A stretch of DNA of 62,744 nucleotides, from the NCBI RefSeq assembly GCF_000813425.1, contig NZ_JWIB01000046.1:1-62744 (forward strand), written 5' to 3'. The notes under the pieces were generated by a model. That model saw nothing but the letters and a program-made list of their open reading frames with translations, did not search any database and was not told the DNA's origin. The DNA is from Sporosarcina sp. ZBG7A (lineage in GTDB: Bacteria > Bacillota > Bacilli > Bacillales_A > Planococcaceae). Every line of letters begins with the position of its first letter. Position 1 is the first letter of the stretch. Positions 7,475-16,190 of the stretch are shown here, in pieces. A program made the position numbers and the translations under genes.

Positions 7475-7514
7475 CATCCTTCTTGAGTTTCCGAATAGAG
7501 AAGGATGTTTTTTA
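7475..7514 (+). terminator. Rho-independent terminator
   Basis: CATCCTTCT and AGAAGGATG form a 9-bp stem followed by TTTTTTAT, after the DUF1648 gene. Confidence 0.75.
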
Positions 7515-7911
7515 TTTGAAATCAGAACTTACTATCGCCAAACGGAAATAGATTTCAAAGTAATGAGTAGTTCTAGTTTTCGATGAAAATGATCGTCAAA
7601 TTCTGTCAGCGCTTCCTTCGTCTATTTGTATCCAGTCTCAGGATATACTTTGTCGAAAGGAAGCTATTTTTCGTTTACAGATGCATGTAAGGACAAGTAT
7701 AAAACCGAACAATAAGGAATCGACAAGGGTGATGTATTTCTCGACTGTCCAATTCACTTCATCCTACCCTTTGGTGTAGCATTATCCGTAAAAAATATGT
7801 ATGAAACAACTGGCCTGACCTCTAACTAGTCCTAAAAATTTAGTGAATGCCTAATTTAATATGTAACGTTTAAATTCGATTGTCCGTCTATAGTGTAATA
7901 GGGGTGAGGAC
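7515..7911. other. Gene-poor spacer with a possible degraded frame
   Basis: No intact gene in about 400 bp. On the minus strand a stop-interrupted stretch of about 45 codons (around 7520-7660) reads FDKVYPETGYK, stop, TKEALTEFDDHF, which looks like a decayed coding fragment. I cannot name a family for it. Confidence 0.3.
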
Positions 7912-8277
7912 TTGAAATATATGTTCGTTCAGTACACTTTAATTGGGATTTTTCTGTTTGGTTGTTCTACAAAAGAGGAACAAGAAAGTAAAATGCAAAC
8001 GGTCAACAATAGTCCTGTTGCTACGACGGAAATAATTGAGATAACTCATCCACACGAAATCGACATTTTCAGGACAGCGATTAAAGATTCTACCCAGGTT
8101 CCAGGTATAGTTAATATGACAAAACCACACTATAACTTCAGGCTTGGTGAAGAATCCTATTCACTCTGGCTAACAGAGGATAACGGAACCATTTTGAATC
8201 AAAAAGATCGTAATACAATTTATACCTTGTCCTCTGTGTCCTTAGAAAAGCTTTACGGTTTTATTCATGAGAATTAA
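7912..8277 (+). CDS. Putative lipoprotein, unknown function
   Basis: 121 residues with a TTG start after GGGGTGAGG. A short signal peptide ends in the lipobox LFGC (Cys near residue 18), so the mature protein should be lipid-anchored outside the membrane. The body is a small domain of the type HPHEIDIFRTAIKDSTQVPG ... FRLGEESYSLWLTEDNGTI, resembling short lipoproteins of Bacilli with a YhfM-like domain. No catalytic residues are apparent. It probably forms a two-gene unit with the next lipoprotein gene. Confidence 0.65.
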   Translation: MKYMFVQYTLIGIFLFGCSTKEEQESKMQTVNNSPVATTEIIEITHPHEIDIFRTAIKDSTQVPGIVNMTKPHYNFRLGEESYSLWLTEDNGTILNQKDRNTIYTLSSVSLEKLYGFIHEN

Positions 8278-8338
8278 CAGGTGTTGAATTACAAACATCT
8301 ATCAACTCTTTAGTTAAACTTTCACGAGGAGGAATTGT

Positions 8339-8869
8339 ATGAAAAAAACCCTAATTTTTATGATGACGTTCTTAGCGTTAATTGTTGCAGGTTGTACTTC
8401 AAAGGATAAAGAGCAGCAATCACCGGAAAGCTCCAATTTAGTTGCTTCTGAAAAGACGTTGCCGAGTGGATTTGAAAGTATCGCTGAAGTGCAAGATCCC
8501 AAAAACCATTTTGCTGTTCTTGTTACTAATCAGGAGGATTATGAAGCAATGTGGCAGCAGTTTCAACTCGATGGAGAGATTCCTGAAGTAGATTTAAAGG
8601 AAAATGATCTATTATTTATCGGGATGTTCGAATCCAGCAGCTGTCCATATGAAATTGACACCATGGATGCAGAACCTGGAACAAAAGAGTTAACAATCAA
8701 TTTTTCTCCGTTGGCTGACGCGTGTACTGCTGACCTGAGCCCGAGAAGTTTTGTCATTGCAGTCCAAAAAGAGATTTCTAGTCAACTTGATACACTTTTG
8801 TTAGACTCTCAAGGAAAACAAACAAAAGTACCGATTCAACCTCCTGCGGAAATCCTGGAAAAACCTTAA
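8339..8869 (+). CDS. Putative lipoprotein, unknown function
   Basis: 176 residues, ATG after GAGGAGG. The signal peptide ends with the lipobox IVAGC (Cys 19), followed by a Ser/Glu-rich linker. The mature domain carries two cysteines (SSCPYEID and DACTADLS) that could form a disulfide, and a repeated strand pattern (ENDLLFIGMFESSSC, RSFVIAVQKE). Family not recognised. It follows another lipoprotein gene and is closed by a terminator. Confidence 0.7.
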   Translation: MKKTLIFMMTFLALIVAGCTSKDKEQQSPESSNLVASEKTLPSGFESIAEVQDPKNHFAVLVTNQEDYEAMWQQFQLDGEIPEVDLKENDLLFIGMFESSSCPYEIDTMDAEPGTKELTINFSPLADACTADLSPRSFVIAVQKEISSQLDTLLLDSQGKQTKVPIQPPAEILEKP

Positions 8870-8888
8870 TTTCATTCATGCATTATAA

Positions 8889-8926
8889 GAAGAGAACTCC
8901 AATCATGACGGGTTCTCTTCTTCCTT
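8889..8926. terminator. Bidirectional terminator
   Basis: GAAGAGAAC and GTTCTCTTC pair around a 14-nt loop, with T-rich flanks, between convergent genes ending at 8869 and 8942. Confidence 0.7.
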
Positions 8927-8941
8927 TTATATTGGTGTTAT

Positions 8942-9442
8942 TCATCTTTCTCTGAGTACTTGCTCTCTAAATCCCAACTCTTCACAGGTTGGTCCGCTCC
9001 CTTTGCACATAAATTGATATACTTCATTGTTGTTCGATGTTGTAATTTCTACAATATAATCGTCAGGGTGGTGAAAACTTCCTTGTTTTGAGTCTCCGAT
9101 AACTTGAACAGTTTTCAGATCCACAGACGTCAAGTTTAGTTGCTGATAATCAGGTGATCCCGCTAATAGTAATAGTAACGTATTTTGTTCATTTGACAGA
9201 TATTTGGGTTCGCTAACATAGGCTTCATAACTAATGAAAGAAACTTGCAAGACCAGCAAGGTGGTAAATACTACTTTTATGGACTTGGACAGATTTCTCC
9301 ATACTTTCCACAGTACTACTATCAAAAAAGAGCAAAGTAAGAAGAGAACTGTGTATTCTATCATGACATCATGCATTTGAATCCCATTTCGGAAAAGAAT
9401 CATACTATACAGAACGAGTAATGCTATTACGATAGTCGCCAT
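8942..9442 (-). CDS. Membrane protein, unknown function
   Basis: About 166 residues with three predicted membrane helices in the N-terminal half and a soluble C-terminal domain that ends with a pair of cysteines (MCKGSGPTCEELGF). I chose the ATG at 9442 because GAGG lies 6-7 nt upstream; the frame extends to an ATG at 9478 that lacks a ribosome binding site. The C-terminal domain (LKTVQVIGDSKQGSFHHPDD then YIVEITTS) may be extracytoplasmic. Family not recognised. Confidence 0.6.
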   Translation of the reverse strand: MATIVIALLVLYSMILFRNGIQMHDVMIEYTVLFLLCSFLIVVLWKVWRNLSKSIKVVFTTLLVLQVSFISYEAYVSEPKYLSNEQNTLLLLLAGSPDYQQLNLTSVDLKTVQVIGDSKQGSFHHPDDYIVEITTSNNNEVYQFMCKGSGPTCEELGFREQVLRER

Positions 9443-9629
9443 ATAATTCCTCATTTCAGTGAGTATTTCGTAAACCATTCCAAGTAACGACTACATCAAA
9501 TAAAAACATCTTGAAATCTAAAAAGAAATCTGTATAATTAGACTATTCATATACATTATACCTTATAGTTGTCTAATGGATTCTTTTTTTTGACTTTAGA
9601 ATTTACTACATGAATGGAATGGTGATTAC

Positions 9630-10103
9630 ATGAAGACTGCAACTGAGAATAAAACAACTCGTAATACAACTAGTCGGCTTTTTCAATTCTACATACTTCT
9701 TCTCACAGCAATCAATGTCGCCTATCTCGCTATTGAGATGTACAAATCAAAAGTCAGTCAGCCATTTCTTGCCACGGGAAAAATCACTAAATCTGAATTC
9801 GTAAAACTGGATACTCTTTTTAGTTATTCGGCCTTTATTGAAACTGCCTTAATCGCATTGATAGGACTCTATGCATTGATGGTCTTCACCCAAAATTCAA
9901 ATACATTATTTTCATTTGTGGTGAATCACATACAGATTCTCGGTTTGTTTTTCACTTTCAGTTATGCACTTTCTTGGATGACTTCAGCATCCATCGAAAG
10001 CCTAAGCGGACATTTGCTAGGACCATTTCTCATCACATTGGCTGTTTTTGGTTACTATTTAGTAAAGCGTCTGCCTAAAGGTTTGATTGCGAAAAAAGCT
10101 TAA
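9630..10103 (+). CDS. Four-helix membrane protein, unknown function
   Basis: 157 residues starting with ATG after TGGTGA. Hydrophobic segments lie at about 18-38, 67-88, 97-120 and 127-145, with a basic C-terminus (KRLPKGLIAKKA). It stands alone between two terminators or spacers, divergent from the gene ending at 8942. No family signature is visible. Confidence 0.65.
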   Translation: MKTATENKTTRNTTSRLFQFYILLLTAINVAYLAIEMYKSKVSQPFLATGKITKSEFVKLDTLFSYSAFIETALIALIGLYALMVFTQNSNTLFSFVVNHIQILGLFFTFSYALSWMTSASIESLSGHLLGPFLITLAVFGYYLVKRLPKGLIAKKA

Positions 10104-10113
10104 GTCAAACAAA

Positions 10114-10148
10114 AACCAACTTGCCGCGTGTTTGCAGGTTGGTTTTTT
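10114..10148 (+). terminator. Rho-independent terminator
   Basis: AACCAACTTGC pairs with GCAGGTTGGTT (one G-U) and is followed by TTTT, after the membrane protein gene ending at 10103. Confidence 0.75.
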
Positions 10149-10389
10149 CATGCTTGCTTAAGCTCTGTTGTTGATGGACTGCCTTGCTCAAAATAACTTG
10201 GATATCAATTGACTTTTAAAGTAATCGGATTTTGTATTGAAGACTCTTCATAATACACTTTTGAATTAAGGAAAACTCATAATTAGAACAACTGGTTTAA
10301 CCTTTACCACGACACTATTTATTTTACAAAGTAGATTTGTATCACTTTGGAGCCGATAATAGTATCATATCAACCCTCAGTAATACTAT

Positions 10390-11040
10390 TCACTTTCGTA
10401 AAGAGTCTCGTAACAAATTCTCCAAATAAGTGACATCTGTAATGTTCCTATTACATTCATGACTGTCTACACAAATCAGATTGCCAATCGTTCTGAAATA
10501 ATCTGGATTATTTTGCTTTTTCTCTTTTGTAATTGTAGTGAAAAAAGTGACAGCTCCCTGACCATGGCAAATCGAACACGTATTATTCGACGAATTAGGT
10601 GAAAACGAGCATTCAATCCCTACTAGTTTGCCATCCAGCTCGTACAATATGTACTTGCGATTGGATCTGCTATCATTCCAACTTAAATACGTAATCTGTT
10701 TTAAGTCTATGATTGATAAATCCGGCAGCTTCAGCTTTTTAGTTTTTGGAAAGAGCTTTTTCAGTTGTTGCTCGGTTATTGTAGGGAATGGAAGGCGATA
10801 TGAATCTAATTCCACAATAGCCTGGTCGTATTCTTCTACTGCTTTCAAGCTAGAAAAATCCAAAATGTCTCTTTGTTCTGCAGTTATGTCAGGAATGCAA
10901 TTCATGATTTTTTCATTTGATAATTCATAAACTGAAGCTAGTACACCAGGAGGTATATGTTGCCTTACGCTTTCTCTTATGAATGCCACCTGCCTATGGA
11001 TATAGTTAAATTGTTCATTTTTAATAAATCTTTCAGTCAT
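10390..11040 (-). CDS. FusB/FusC-family EF-G-binding protein
   Basis: 216 residues with ATG after GAGGAG. The N-terminal half is helical; the C-terminal half has the treble-clef zinc-finger arrangement of FusB-type proteins: Cys155-x2-Cys158 (NTCSICHGQG), then Cys190, His194 and Cys196 (LICVDSHECNRN). FusB and FusC bind elongation factor G on the ribosome and free it when fusidic acid stalls it. Chromosomal relatives are common in Bacillales and need not give clinical resistance. The match rests on the finger and the 213-216 residue length. Confidence 0.8.
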   Translation of the reverse strand: MTERFIKNEQFNYIHRQVAFIRESVRQHIPPGVLASVYELSNEKIMNCIPDITAEQRDILDFSSLKAVEEYDQAIVELDSYRLPFPTITEQQLKKLFPKTKKLKLPDLSIIDLKQITYLSWNDSRSNRKYILYELDGKLVGIECSFSPNSSNNTCSICHGQGAVTFFTTITKEKKQNNPDYFRTIGNLICVDSHECNRNITDVTYLENLLRDSLRK

Positions 11041-11145
11041 TTTTCATCGCTCCTCACTACTAGCTGCTATCTCTATAGAGTTATTCTAATGGAATAAAAA
11101 CCGATCCGCTAGGGTGAGAATCAGTTTGAGTGATTTTATACATAT

Positions 11146-11179
11146 AACCCCTATGCGAGTACCATCACGCATAGGGGTT
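11146..11179 (-). terminator. Terminator hairpin
   Basis: AACCCCTATGCG and CGCATAGGGGTT form a perfect 12-bp stem with a 10-nt loop, just downstream of the gene ending at 11191. The T tract on the minus strand is weak. Confidence 0.6.
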
Positions 11180-11190
11180 CATACTTCATT

Positions 11191-11457
11191 CTAGTTATGA
11201 GAGTAGACAATCTTTTTTATAGTTTCAACAGAGAGATAGTTGGACTCCGCTAATTCATCAATAGTTAAACCATTGGTAAAACACTCACGTATTTTTTCAT
11301 TACGCAGATCCAATCTCTTTCTGCTGCCACTAGCTACTCCCCACTTTTTAAATGTATCTTCGTGCTTAGGGATATAAAGTGTTTCACCTTGTACATACTT
11401 TTGGATTTCTTTTATCAATTCTTCAGGTAAAACATTGTGTGCGTTCACATACGTCAA
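11191..11457 (-). CDS. CD3324-family (Mor-like HTH) regulator
   Basis: 88 residues. The family pattern is clear: YVNAHNVLPEELIKEIQKYV, then GETLYIPKHE and KKWGVASGSRKRLDLRNEKI, followed by a helix-turn-helix (GLTIDELAESNYLSVETIKK). Members are small DNA-binding proteins related to the Mor/C phage activators. I prefer the TTG at 11457 because AAGGAG lies 9 nt upstream and the family begins MxYVNA; a GTG at 11463 is only 3 nt from the site. It probably stands alone. Confidence 0.8.
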   Translation of the reverse strand: MTYVNAHNVLPEELIKEIQKYVQGETLYIPKHEDTFKKWGVASGSRKRLDLRNEKIRECFTNGLTIDELAESNYLSVETIKKIVYSHN

Positions 11458-11681
11458 TTTCACTCGCTCCTTATTTTAAATTCGAATAAGGGAGCAAAGC
11501 CAATTGATCAGAAAAGCTCTAGCGATAAAATTAACTAAACCGCCCCATACAAAGTATCGCCTTTCTAACTACTGGCTTTGCATGAGTGTGGATCGTATCA
11601 GATAATCGTCGTACATTATCGAACTTTAAGCACCTCCTTCAAAAATACATTCAACCCTGTTACTTCCATATTTTCTCTTGA

Positions 11682-11949
11682 TTACTGTCCGATACCTTGA
11701 ACGACCCAAAAAACAACCTCATCAATTTCCTCATCACTTATGGACTGTCTATTTAACAAGACAAAGCGAGAAATGAAGAATCCTGGAATAACTTGTACCT
11801 AATGTTTTTAAGATAAATTCTGACGGTTTTTCGACGAGTTCTCCTCAATTTTGAAAATTCTCGATAACCTTTGTCAAACGTGAAGATCCATTCTCAATTA
11901 TCTAAGGAAGCATCACATTCTTCAGGTTTTCTTTATAGATGAATTCCTT
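11682..11949 (-). pseudogene. Degraded TetR-type regulator C-terminus
   Basis: Joining three frames on the minus strand gives a TetR-like C-terminal domain: KEFIYKENLKNVMLP, then IENGSSRLTKVIENFQN, a stop, GELVEKPSEFILKTLG, a shift, and SRFVLLNRQSISDEEIDEVV plus a final VFWVVQGIGQ before TAA at 11682. The ending is characteristic of TetR ligand-binding domains. No HTH part survives because the alpha/beta-hydrolase gene adjoins. A good AAGGAGG at about 11633-11640 now precedes only a broken frame, so a former two-gene operon has decayed. Confidence 0.45.
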
Positions 11950-11967
11950 TATGAGCAGACACTCTTT

Positions 11968-12933
11968 TCATTTCACCGTATGTTGAAGAAACTGTTGTAC
12001 TTTTTTCTTGTATGCTTCAGGTGCTTTTGCGTAGGATTCTCCATGGTTTGCCTCGTCTACTAAGAAGAGCTCAGTGCTACTTGAGGTTTTCTCGTACAAT
12101 TCAATCGCATTTTTAACTGGAACAAAAGTGTCTGCCTTCCCATGGATGTAGAGAATCGGGACATCTGTACGTTGCACTTCTTTCAACGCACTCGCTTCTC
12201 TAAACAAGTATCCGGCGCGCGCCTTTGTAACAAGACTGGTACTATCGAGCAAAGGAAATGCAGGCAGGTGGAACATGCGCTTCATCTGATAAGCGAATAG
12301 TTGATAGACCGAACCATAAGGACTGTCTGCAACGATTGCTTTCACCTCTGACGGCAACTCCGCTTCCCCACTGGCCATCAGGACAGTTGCTGCCCCCATT
12401 GATAACCCATGATAGATGACTTCCGTGTCTTTCCCTAATTTATCAACCAGTAAGTCCGTCCAGTCGATCAAATCCAGGCGATCTGGCCAGCCAAATCCAT
12501 AATAATTCCCTTCACTTTTCCCGTGTCCTCGTGCGTCAGGCATGAAAATATTATATCCTAATTCTTGATAGTAAAAGATCCCGAACAATCCCATTTGCTT
12601 AGCGTGCCCCAAATAGCCATGTGTTAAAATGACGAGTTTGTTCGTAGGTTTTTCAGCTTGCAAGTAATACCCCGATAATTCCAATCCATCACGTGAAGTC
12701 AAGGTAAGTGTTTCAAAGTTTTGATCATCTACCCATTTCGTCCAATCCCCGTTGGTATAGAGATCCATCGTATCGTCGGCTACTTCTAAATCTGCATTGT
12801 TCTGAAGGAATTCTTTTGGTCCCCTCTTAATGGCGAGCTCATAGAAAAAGAAACCACCGATAACTTGTAAACTCAAAAATAGAATGACCGCTATCAGCAG
12901 GAACTTCTTCCAATTCATTTTTATTTTTTTCAT
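11968..12933 (-). CDS. Alpha/beta hydrolase, membrane-anchored
   Basis: 321 residues. A basic N-terminus and one hydrophobic helix (about 11-33) suggest a membrane anchor with the hydrolase domain outside. The fold is clear: oxyanion-region HGYLGHAK, a RGHGKSEG loop, the nucleophile elbow GLSMGA (Ser178), the acid in HGKADTFVP (Asp268) and the base in EANHGES (His297). It resembles the B. subtilis YqkD group of serine hydrolases. The substrate is unknown, probably an ester or peptide at the cell surface. It is a single gene. Confidence 0.85.
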   Translation of the reverse strand: MKKIKMNWKKFLLIAVILFLSLQVIGGFFFYELAIKRGPKEFLQNNADLEVADDTMDLYTNGDWTKWVDDQNFETLTLTSRDGLELSGYYLQAEKPTNKLVILTHGYLGHAKQMGLFGIFYYQELGYNIFMPDARGHGKSEGNYYGFGWPDRLDLIDWTDLLVDKLGKDTEVIYHGLSMGAATVLMASGEAELPSEVKAIVADSPYGSVYQLFAYQMKRMFHLPAFPLLDSTSLVTKARAGYLFREASALKEVQRTDVPILYIHGKADTFVPVKNAIELYEKTSSSTELFLVDEANHGESYAKAPEAYKKKVQQFLQHTVK

Positions 12934-13168
12934 TCTATTACCCTCAGTTCATTTCAATCTCTTAATAAGTATACAGGAGAATGATCTTCAGTATGTATTC
13001 GAGAATTTGGTAACCGTGGTACTATTTTGTGTATACCTTCAATATCTTTTAGTATTTCATCTCACCTTCGCAGAAGACTGAACATACAAACTAATTCATG
13101 TTATCCTTAACTATATATAAATAATTGAGGTACTCTCGAATTATCAAAGTGAAGGAGGAGTTTTTGGA

Positions 13169-13549
13169 ATGAAGCTGCTCCAATTCATGGTGATCACAGG
13201 AATTTTAGTTGTCCTTGCTGGGTTTAGTGGATTAGATTCAGGTAATCCAACTGCAAAAGACATTTTAAAGGAGGATAATTCAGCAGATATTATTCAAGTG
13301 GGCGATTTGGTTTATTCAAAAGGGAGCCCGCAATCTGCCTCTGAACTGATTAAAGGCATGAAGATAGGCGAAATAAAGAAGCGAACGACTAGCACCTTGT
13401 TTTTCCAGAACTTCTATGCAAGTCAATTGCCAGAAGGAACTGAAGTGTTTTCCTCTAACGGGGATTATAATCGTGAGGACACCATCTACATCTTAGTTGT
13501 TGAACTCGATGGAGAACTGATTGAATACCATGCGTTACTTGAGGGATGA
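13169..13549 (+). CDS. Exported small protein, degenerate lipobox
   Basis: 126 residues, ATG after AAGGAGGAG. A signal-peptide-like N-terminus ends in VVLAGFSGLD; the position where a lipoprotein would have Cys is Phe, so lipid attachment is not predicted. The mature part has a stretch GDLVYSKGSPQSASELIKG and a charged C-terminus (ELDGELIEYHALLEG). Family not recognised. A terminator follows. Confidence 0.6.
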   Translation: MKLLQFMVITGILVVLAGFSGLDSGNPTAKDILKEDNSADIIQVGDLVYSKGSPQSASELIKGMKIGEIKKRTTSTLFFQNFYASQLPEGTEVFSSNGDYNREDTIYILVVELDGELIEYHALLEG

Positions 13550-13618
13550 TTGTAAATAGTAGATGTATGCTGAACTAAATTGAAAAAAGCATATTATGTT
13601 CCATTAAACAGCAAAAAT

Positions 13619-13664
13619 GTACCTTCCTCTCCGAGTTTTCATTCGGAAGAAAAGGTACTTTTTT
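13619..13664 (+). terminator. Rho-independent terminator
   Basis: A stem formed by ACCTTCCTCTCCGA and TTCGGAAGAAAAGGT (with a small bulge) is followed by TTTTTT. Confidence 0.7.
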
Positions 13665-13892
13665 ACTGAGTACATCTATGTAAACTGCGGCACTACTAGG
13701 CAATCCCTAGTCGGAATAGGCTGAGTATTCTTTTCCACCTTCTGCCGAAAGTGCCCCTGGCGCGGGACAGAGTGGTGCCGCGACTCTGTGATTACTAGTA
13801 TGTGAGATGATTCAACGATTTATACATAATCATAGTAACAAATTTTGAAACGTATTGTTAAAGTGAGAACTGTGAGGAGAGGAAGGCATAGA

Positions 13893-14636
13893 TTGATTCA
13901 TACAAAAAGTGCTTTATTAACAAAAGAAGATTTTGACAAGAGGAAGGATTTACCGGAGTGGTTGCTGAGTGAGTATGAAACGTTCAAGAACACAGTAACA
14001 GATAAGACGTTTCCTTGCTATTTCGGCATCAATGGTCAGCTGAAAGGTGAATTGCGTTATGCATATATTACACAGAAGGATTGGAGTAATCTCCCACTGG
14101 CACTCAGTGATTTCTTAGCTCTCTTTGATGACCCGAAGCATAAGAGACACGGATTGTTTGTTTTTGTTGAACCTTTTGCAACAGAACGAACACTTGAAGA
14201 TTATCGAGAACAGTTTTGGGAAATCCTTCAATACTTACACGAAGTCGATGAAATCAAGTGGCCTATCGAAAGTCCACGTGATCCGGACCATCATTTGTGG
14301 GATTTCCGATTCAATGGCGAACCCATTTTCGCATTCGGCAATACACCCGCTTACAAACAACGAAAGACCCGTGACCTAGGGAATGCGATGGTGATTGGAT
14401 TTCAACCACGCAAAATTTTCGAAGGATTAAAAGGAACTGAAAAAGGCGGGATCATGTCACGAGACAAAGTCCGGGAACGAGTTGAAGCATGGGATCATTT
14501 GCCGAAACATCCCGATATTAGCCACTTTGGAGATCCGAAGCATAATGAGTGGAAACAGTTCTTTATCGGCGACGACAGTGAGCCGATTCAAGGAAAATGT
14601 CCATTCACACATAAGGAATTGAGACAGAAAAGCTGA
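13893..14636 (+). CDS. YqcI/YcgG-family (GntA-like) protein
   Basis: About 247 residues. The family core is clear: KSALLTKEDFDKR, FPCYFGINGQLKGELRY, HGLFVFVEPFATERTLEDYR, then DPDHHLWDFRFNGEPIFAFG and GNAMVIGFQPRKIF, with a C-terminal GKCPF. One member, GntA, is a heme-dependent N-hydroxylase in guanitoxin synthesis; B. subtilis YcgG is uncharacterised. I place the start at the TTG at 13893 because GGAAGG lies just upstream and the family begins there; the frame is open back to 13845. No biosynthetic cluster surrounds it. Confidence 0.8.
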   Translation: MIHTKSALLTKEDFDKRKDLPEWLLSEYETFKNTVTDKTFPCYFGINGQLKGELRYAYITQKDWSNLPLALSDFLALFDDPKHKRHGLFVFVEPFATERTLEDYREQFWEILQYLHEVDEIKWPIESPRDPDHHLWDFRFNGEPIFAFGNTPAYKQRKTRDLGNAMVIGFQPRKIFEGLKGTEKGGIMSRDKVRERVEAWDHLPKHPDISHFGDPKHNEWKQFFIGDDSEPIQGKCPFTHKELRQKS

Positions 14637-14697
14637 CCTAAGGGGCAACTTTTTTGTCTCTATATAAGCTTATATAAAAAGGGGTTTTTGAATAAAG

Positions 14698-15522
14698 TTA
14701 TATTGCAGTGACAACAAAACTGTTCAATGAAAGTTCTTCATCTTGAGGATCATTCATTAACTCATAATAACTTGTTAAAAGTGATTCCATTCGTGGTGCA
14801 GCTTGTACGAACTCTGTACGGATACTATTTGCATATCCCTTTTCCCACTTTGCATCTGGCAAAAATGTTGCATCCACAGTCATTTGCTTTTCAATTTGAA
14901 AACCTGCTTGTTCAAGCAACTTTCGGATTTGGGAGGTGTCAAATAGATTTTGAACATTACTGTCATTCTCTACAAATTGTGAGTAGAGGGAGAGTATCGA
15001 TACAGCAATGAAATGAGTTCGCTGTGGCATTTCTGTAAATTGAATATCCCATTCTGCAAAACAAATTCGTTTTGCCATTCCGCGAAGTCTTTTGAGGAAT
15101 GTAAGAAGCTCATGGGGATCTTTAAAGTACCAGGAGCAGTGAGAGAATACAGCAACATCGAAAGGAACTGTAACTTCAAAATCATTAAAATCTGTGTCTA
15201 AGTGAAATGTAATTCGGTCTCCTAAAGAGGATTTCAAAATGTAGTCCGTTGCTTCGCCTAGCGTGAATGGTGCTCCGTAATCTCGGCTGGCGTTGTCGAT
15301 TCCGATTACCTGTCCCTTTTCACCTATTGCATGAGCAATTGCCATTGTTGTATCGCCTTGCCCACATCCTATTTCTAAGATTCTTCCTCCACTAGGTAGG
15401 TTGAATGCTTCCACAAGGCTCAAACGATGTTGCAATTGGATTTGTTGGATTTCATCATTTTCGTATAGTTTATGTTCGTTAAAAAAATCGGTTGTTTGTT
15501 CATTTAATTGAGTTGCTGTCAT
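14698..15522 (-). CDS. Class I SAM-dependent methyltransferase
   Basis: 274 residues, ATG after a GGGGGAA. The glycine-rich SAM motif I is GGRILEIGCGQGDTTMAIA, followed by the acidic motif II VIGIDNAS and motif IV-like FDVAVFSHCSWYF. The remainder is a variable substrate region with a C-terminal helical part. It could methylate a small molecule; the substrate cannot be deduced. It converges with the YcgG-like gene and is not in an operon. Confidence 0.82.
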   Translation of the reverse strand: MTATQLNEQTTDFFNEHKLYENDEIQQIQLQHRLSLVEAFNLPSGGRILEIGCGQGDTTMAIAHAIGEKGQVIGIDNASRDYGAPFTLGEATDYILKSSLGDRITFHLDTDFNDFEVTVPFDVAVFSHCSWYFKDPHELLTFLKRLRGMAKRICFAEWDIQFTEMPQRTHFIAVSILSLYSQFVENDSNVQNLFDTSQIRKLLEQAGFQIEKQMTVDATFLPDAKWEKGYANSIRTEFVQAAPRMESLLTSYYELMNDPQDEELSLNSFVVTAI

Positions 15523-15597
15523 TTGTTATTCCCCCAGATCCTAAGTTACTCTTAATTTTAATCAGTTTCCCACCAAGTTTGTACCATATATTTGTAT

Positions 15598-15797
15598 CTA
15601 GTTAGCTTCAGATAGGTAGTCTGGATTTGTGATGTCGAGAAATTTGCAATCTCCATATTCAGAATATGTTTTTACCTAATTGCAAGACCAGTCATCTTAC
15701 CATCACCGTCATTGTCATAATAGATTTTGATTTTTAAACTCATCATTGGTTTTGCTTTGAACTCTTTGAGAGTATAGTAAATTGATGCATGGACCTC
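15598..15797 (-). pseudogene. Frameshifted fragment of an unknown gene
   Basis: On the minus strand about 40 codons read EVHASIYYTLKEFKAKPMMS, LKIKIYYDNDGDGKMTGLAI, then a stop. A +1 shift there continues as VKTYSEYGDCKFLDITNPDY to a TAG at 15598. A DNDGDG calcium-loop-like motif is visible. The two halves look like one protein end broken by a frameshift. No start or family can be given. Confidence 0.35.
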
Positions 15798-16099
15798 TCA
15801 CATCGTATCCAATGAATAACAACAAATTATAGTTACATTGATGCAGGACTATTAGTAAAGAAAAAACTTGAAGTGCTTGAGCTGATTGGAGACTCTAGAA
15901 AGACTTTTTCAATGCTTCGTGCTTATAACCAGAATCTTATTTCAAATCGAACAGTCCCTGCAAAGATGATAAAAATAAGACCAATCAATATCTTTTTTCT
16001 TCTCAAATTATCATTCTAGCTAACAATCTAGCTTTTCTGCTTAGAGATCAACTTGAGAATCTCTCTCTATTTTGAGAAAGCATACACAATTCGTTATAA

Positions 16100-16142
16100 A
16101 AATGGAATACTGGCGGTCTAAAAGATGCCTAGCATTCCATTT
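16100..16142 (-). terminator. Terminator hairpin
   Basis: AAATGGAATACT and AGCATTCCATTT pair (one mismatch) across an 18-nt loop, then TTTTTAT on the minus strand. It lies downstream of the lipoprotein gene ending at 16191. Confidence 0.55.
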
Positions 16143-16145
16143 CTA

Positions 16146-16173
16146 TTTGTCTTTTGTCTTTTGTCTTTTGTCT
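16146..16173. repeat. 7-bp tandem repeat, four copies
   Basis: Four perfect copies of TTTGTCT lie directly between the lipoprotein stop codon and its terminator. Copy number of such a short tract may vary between strains. Confidence 0.8.
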
Positions 16174-16190
16174 TTATAATCTATTGTATT

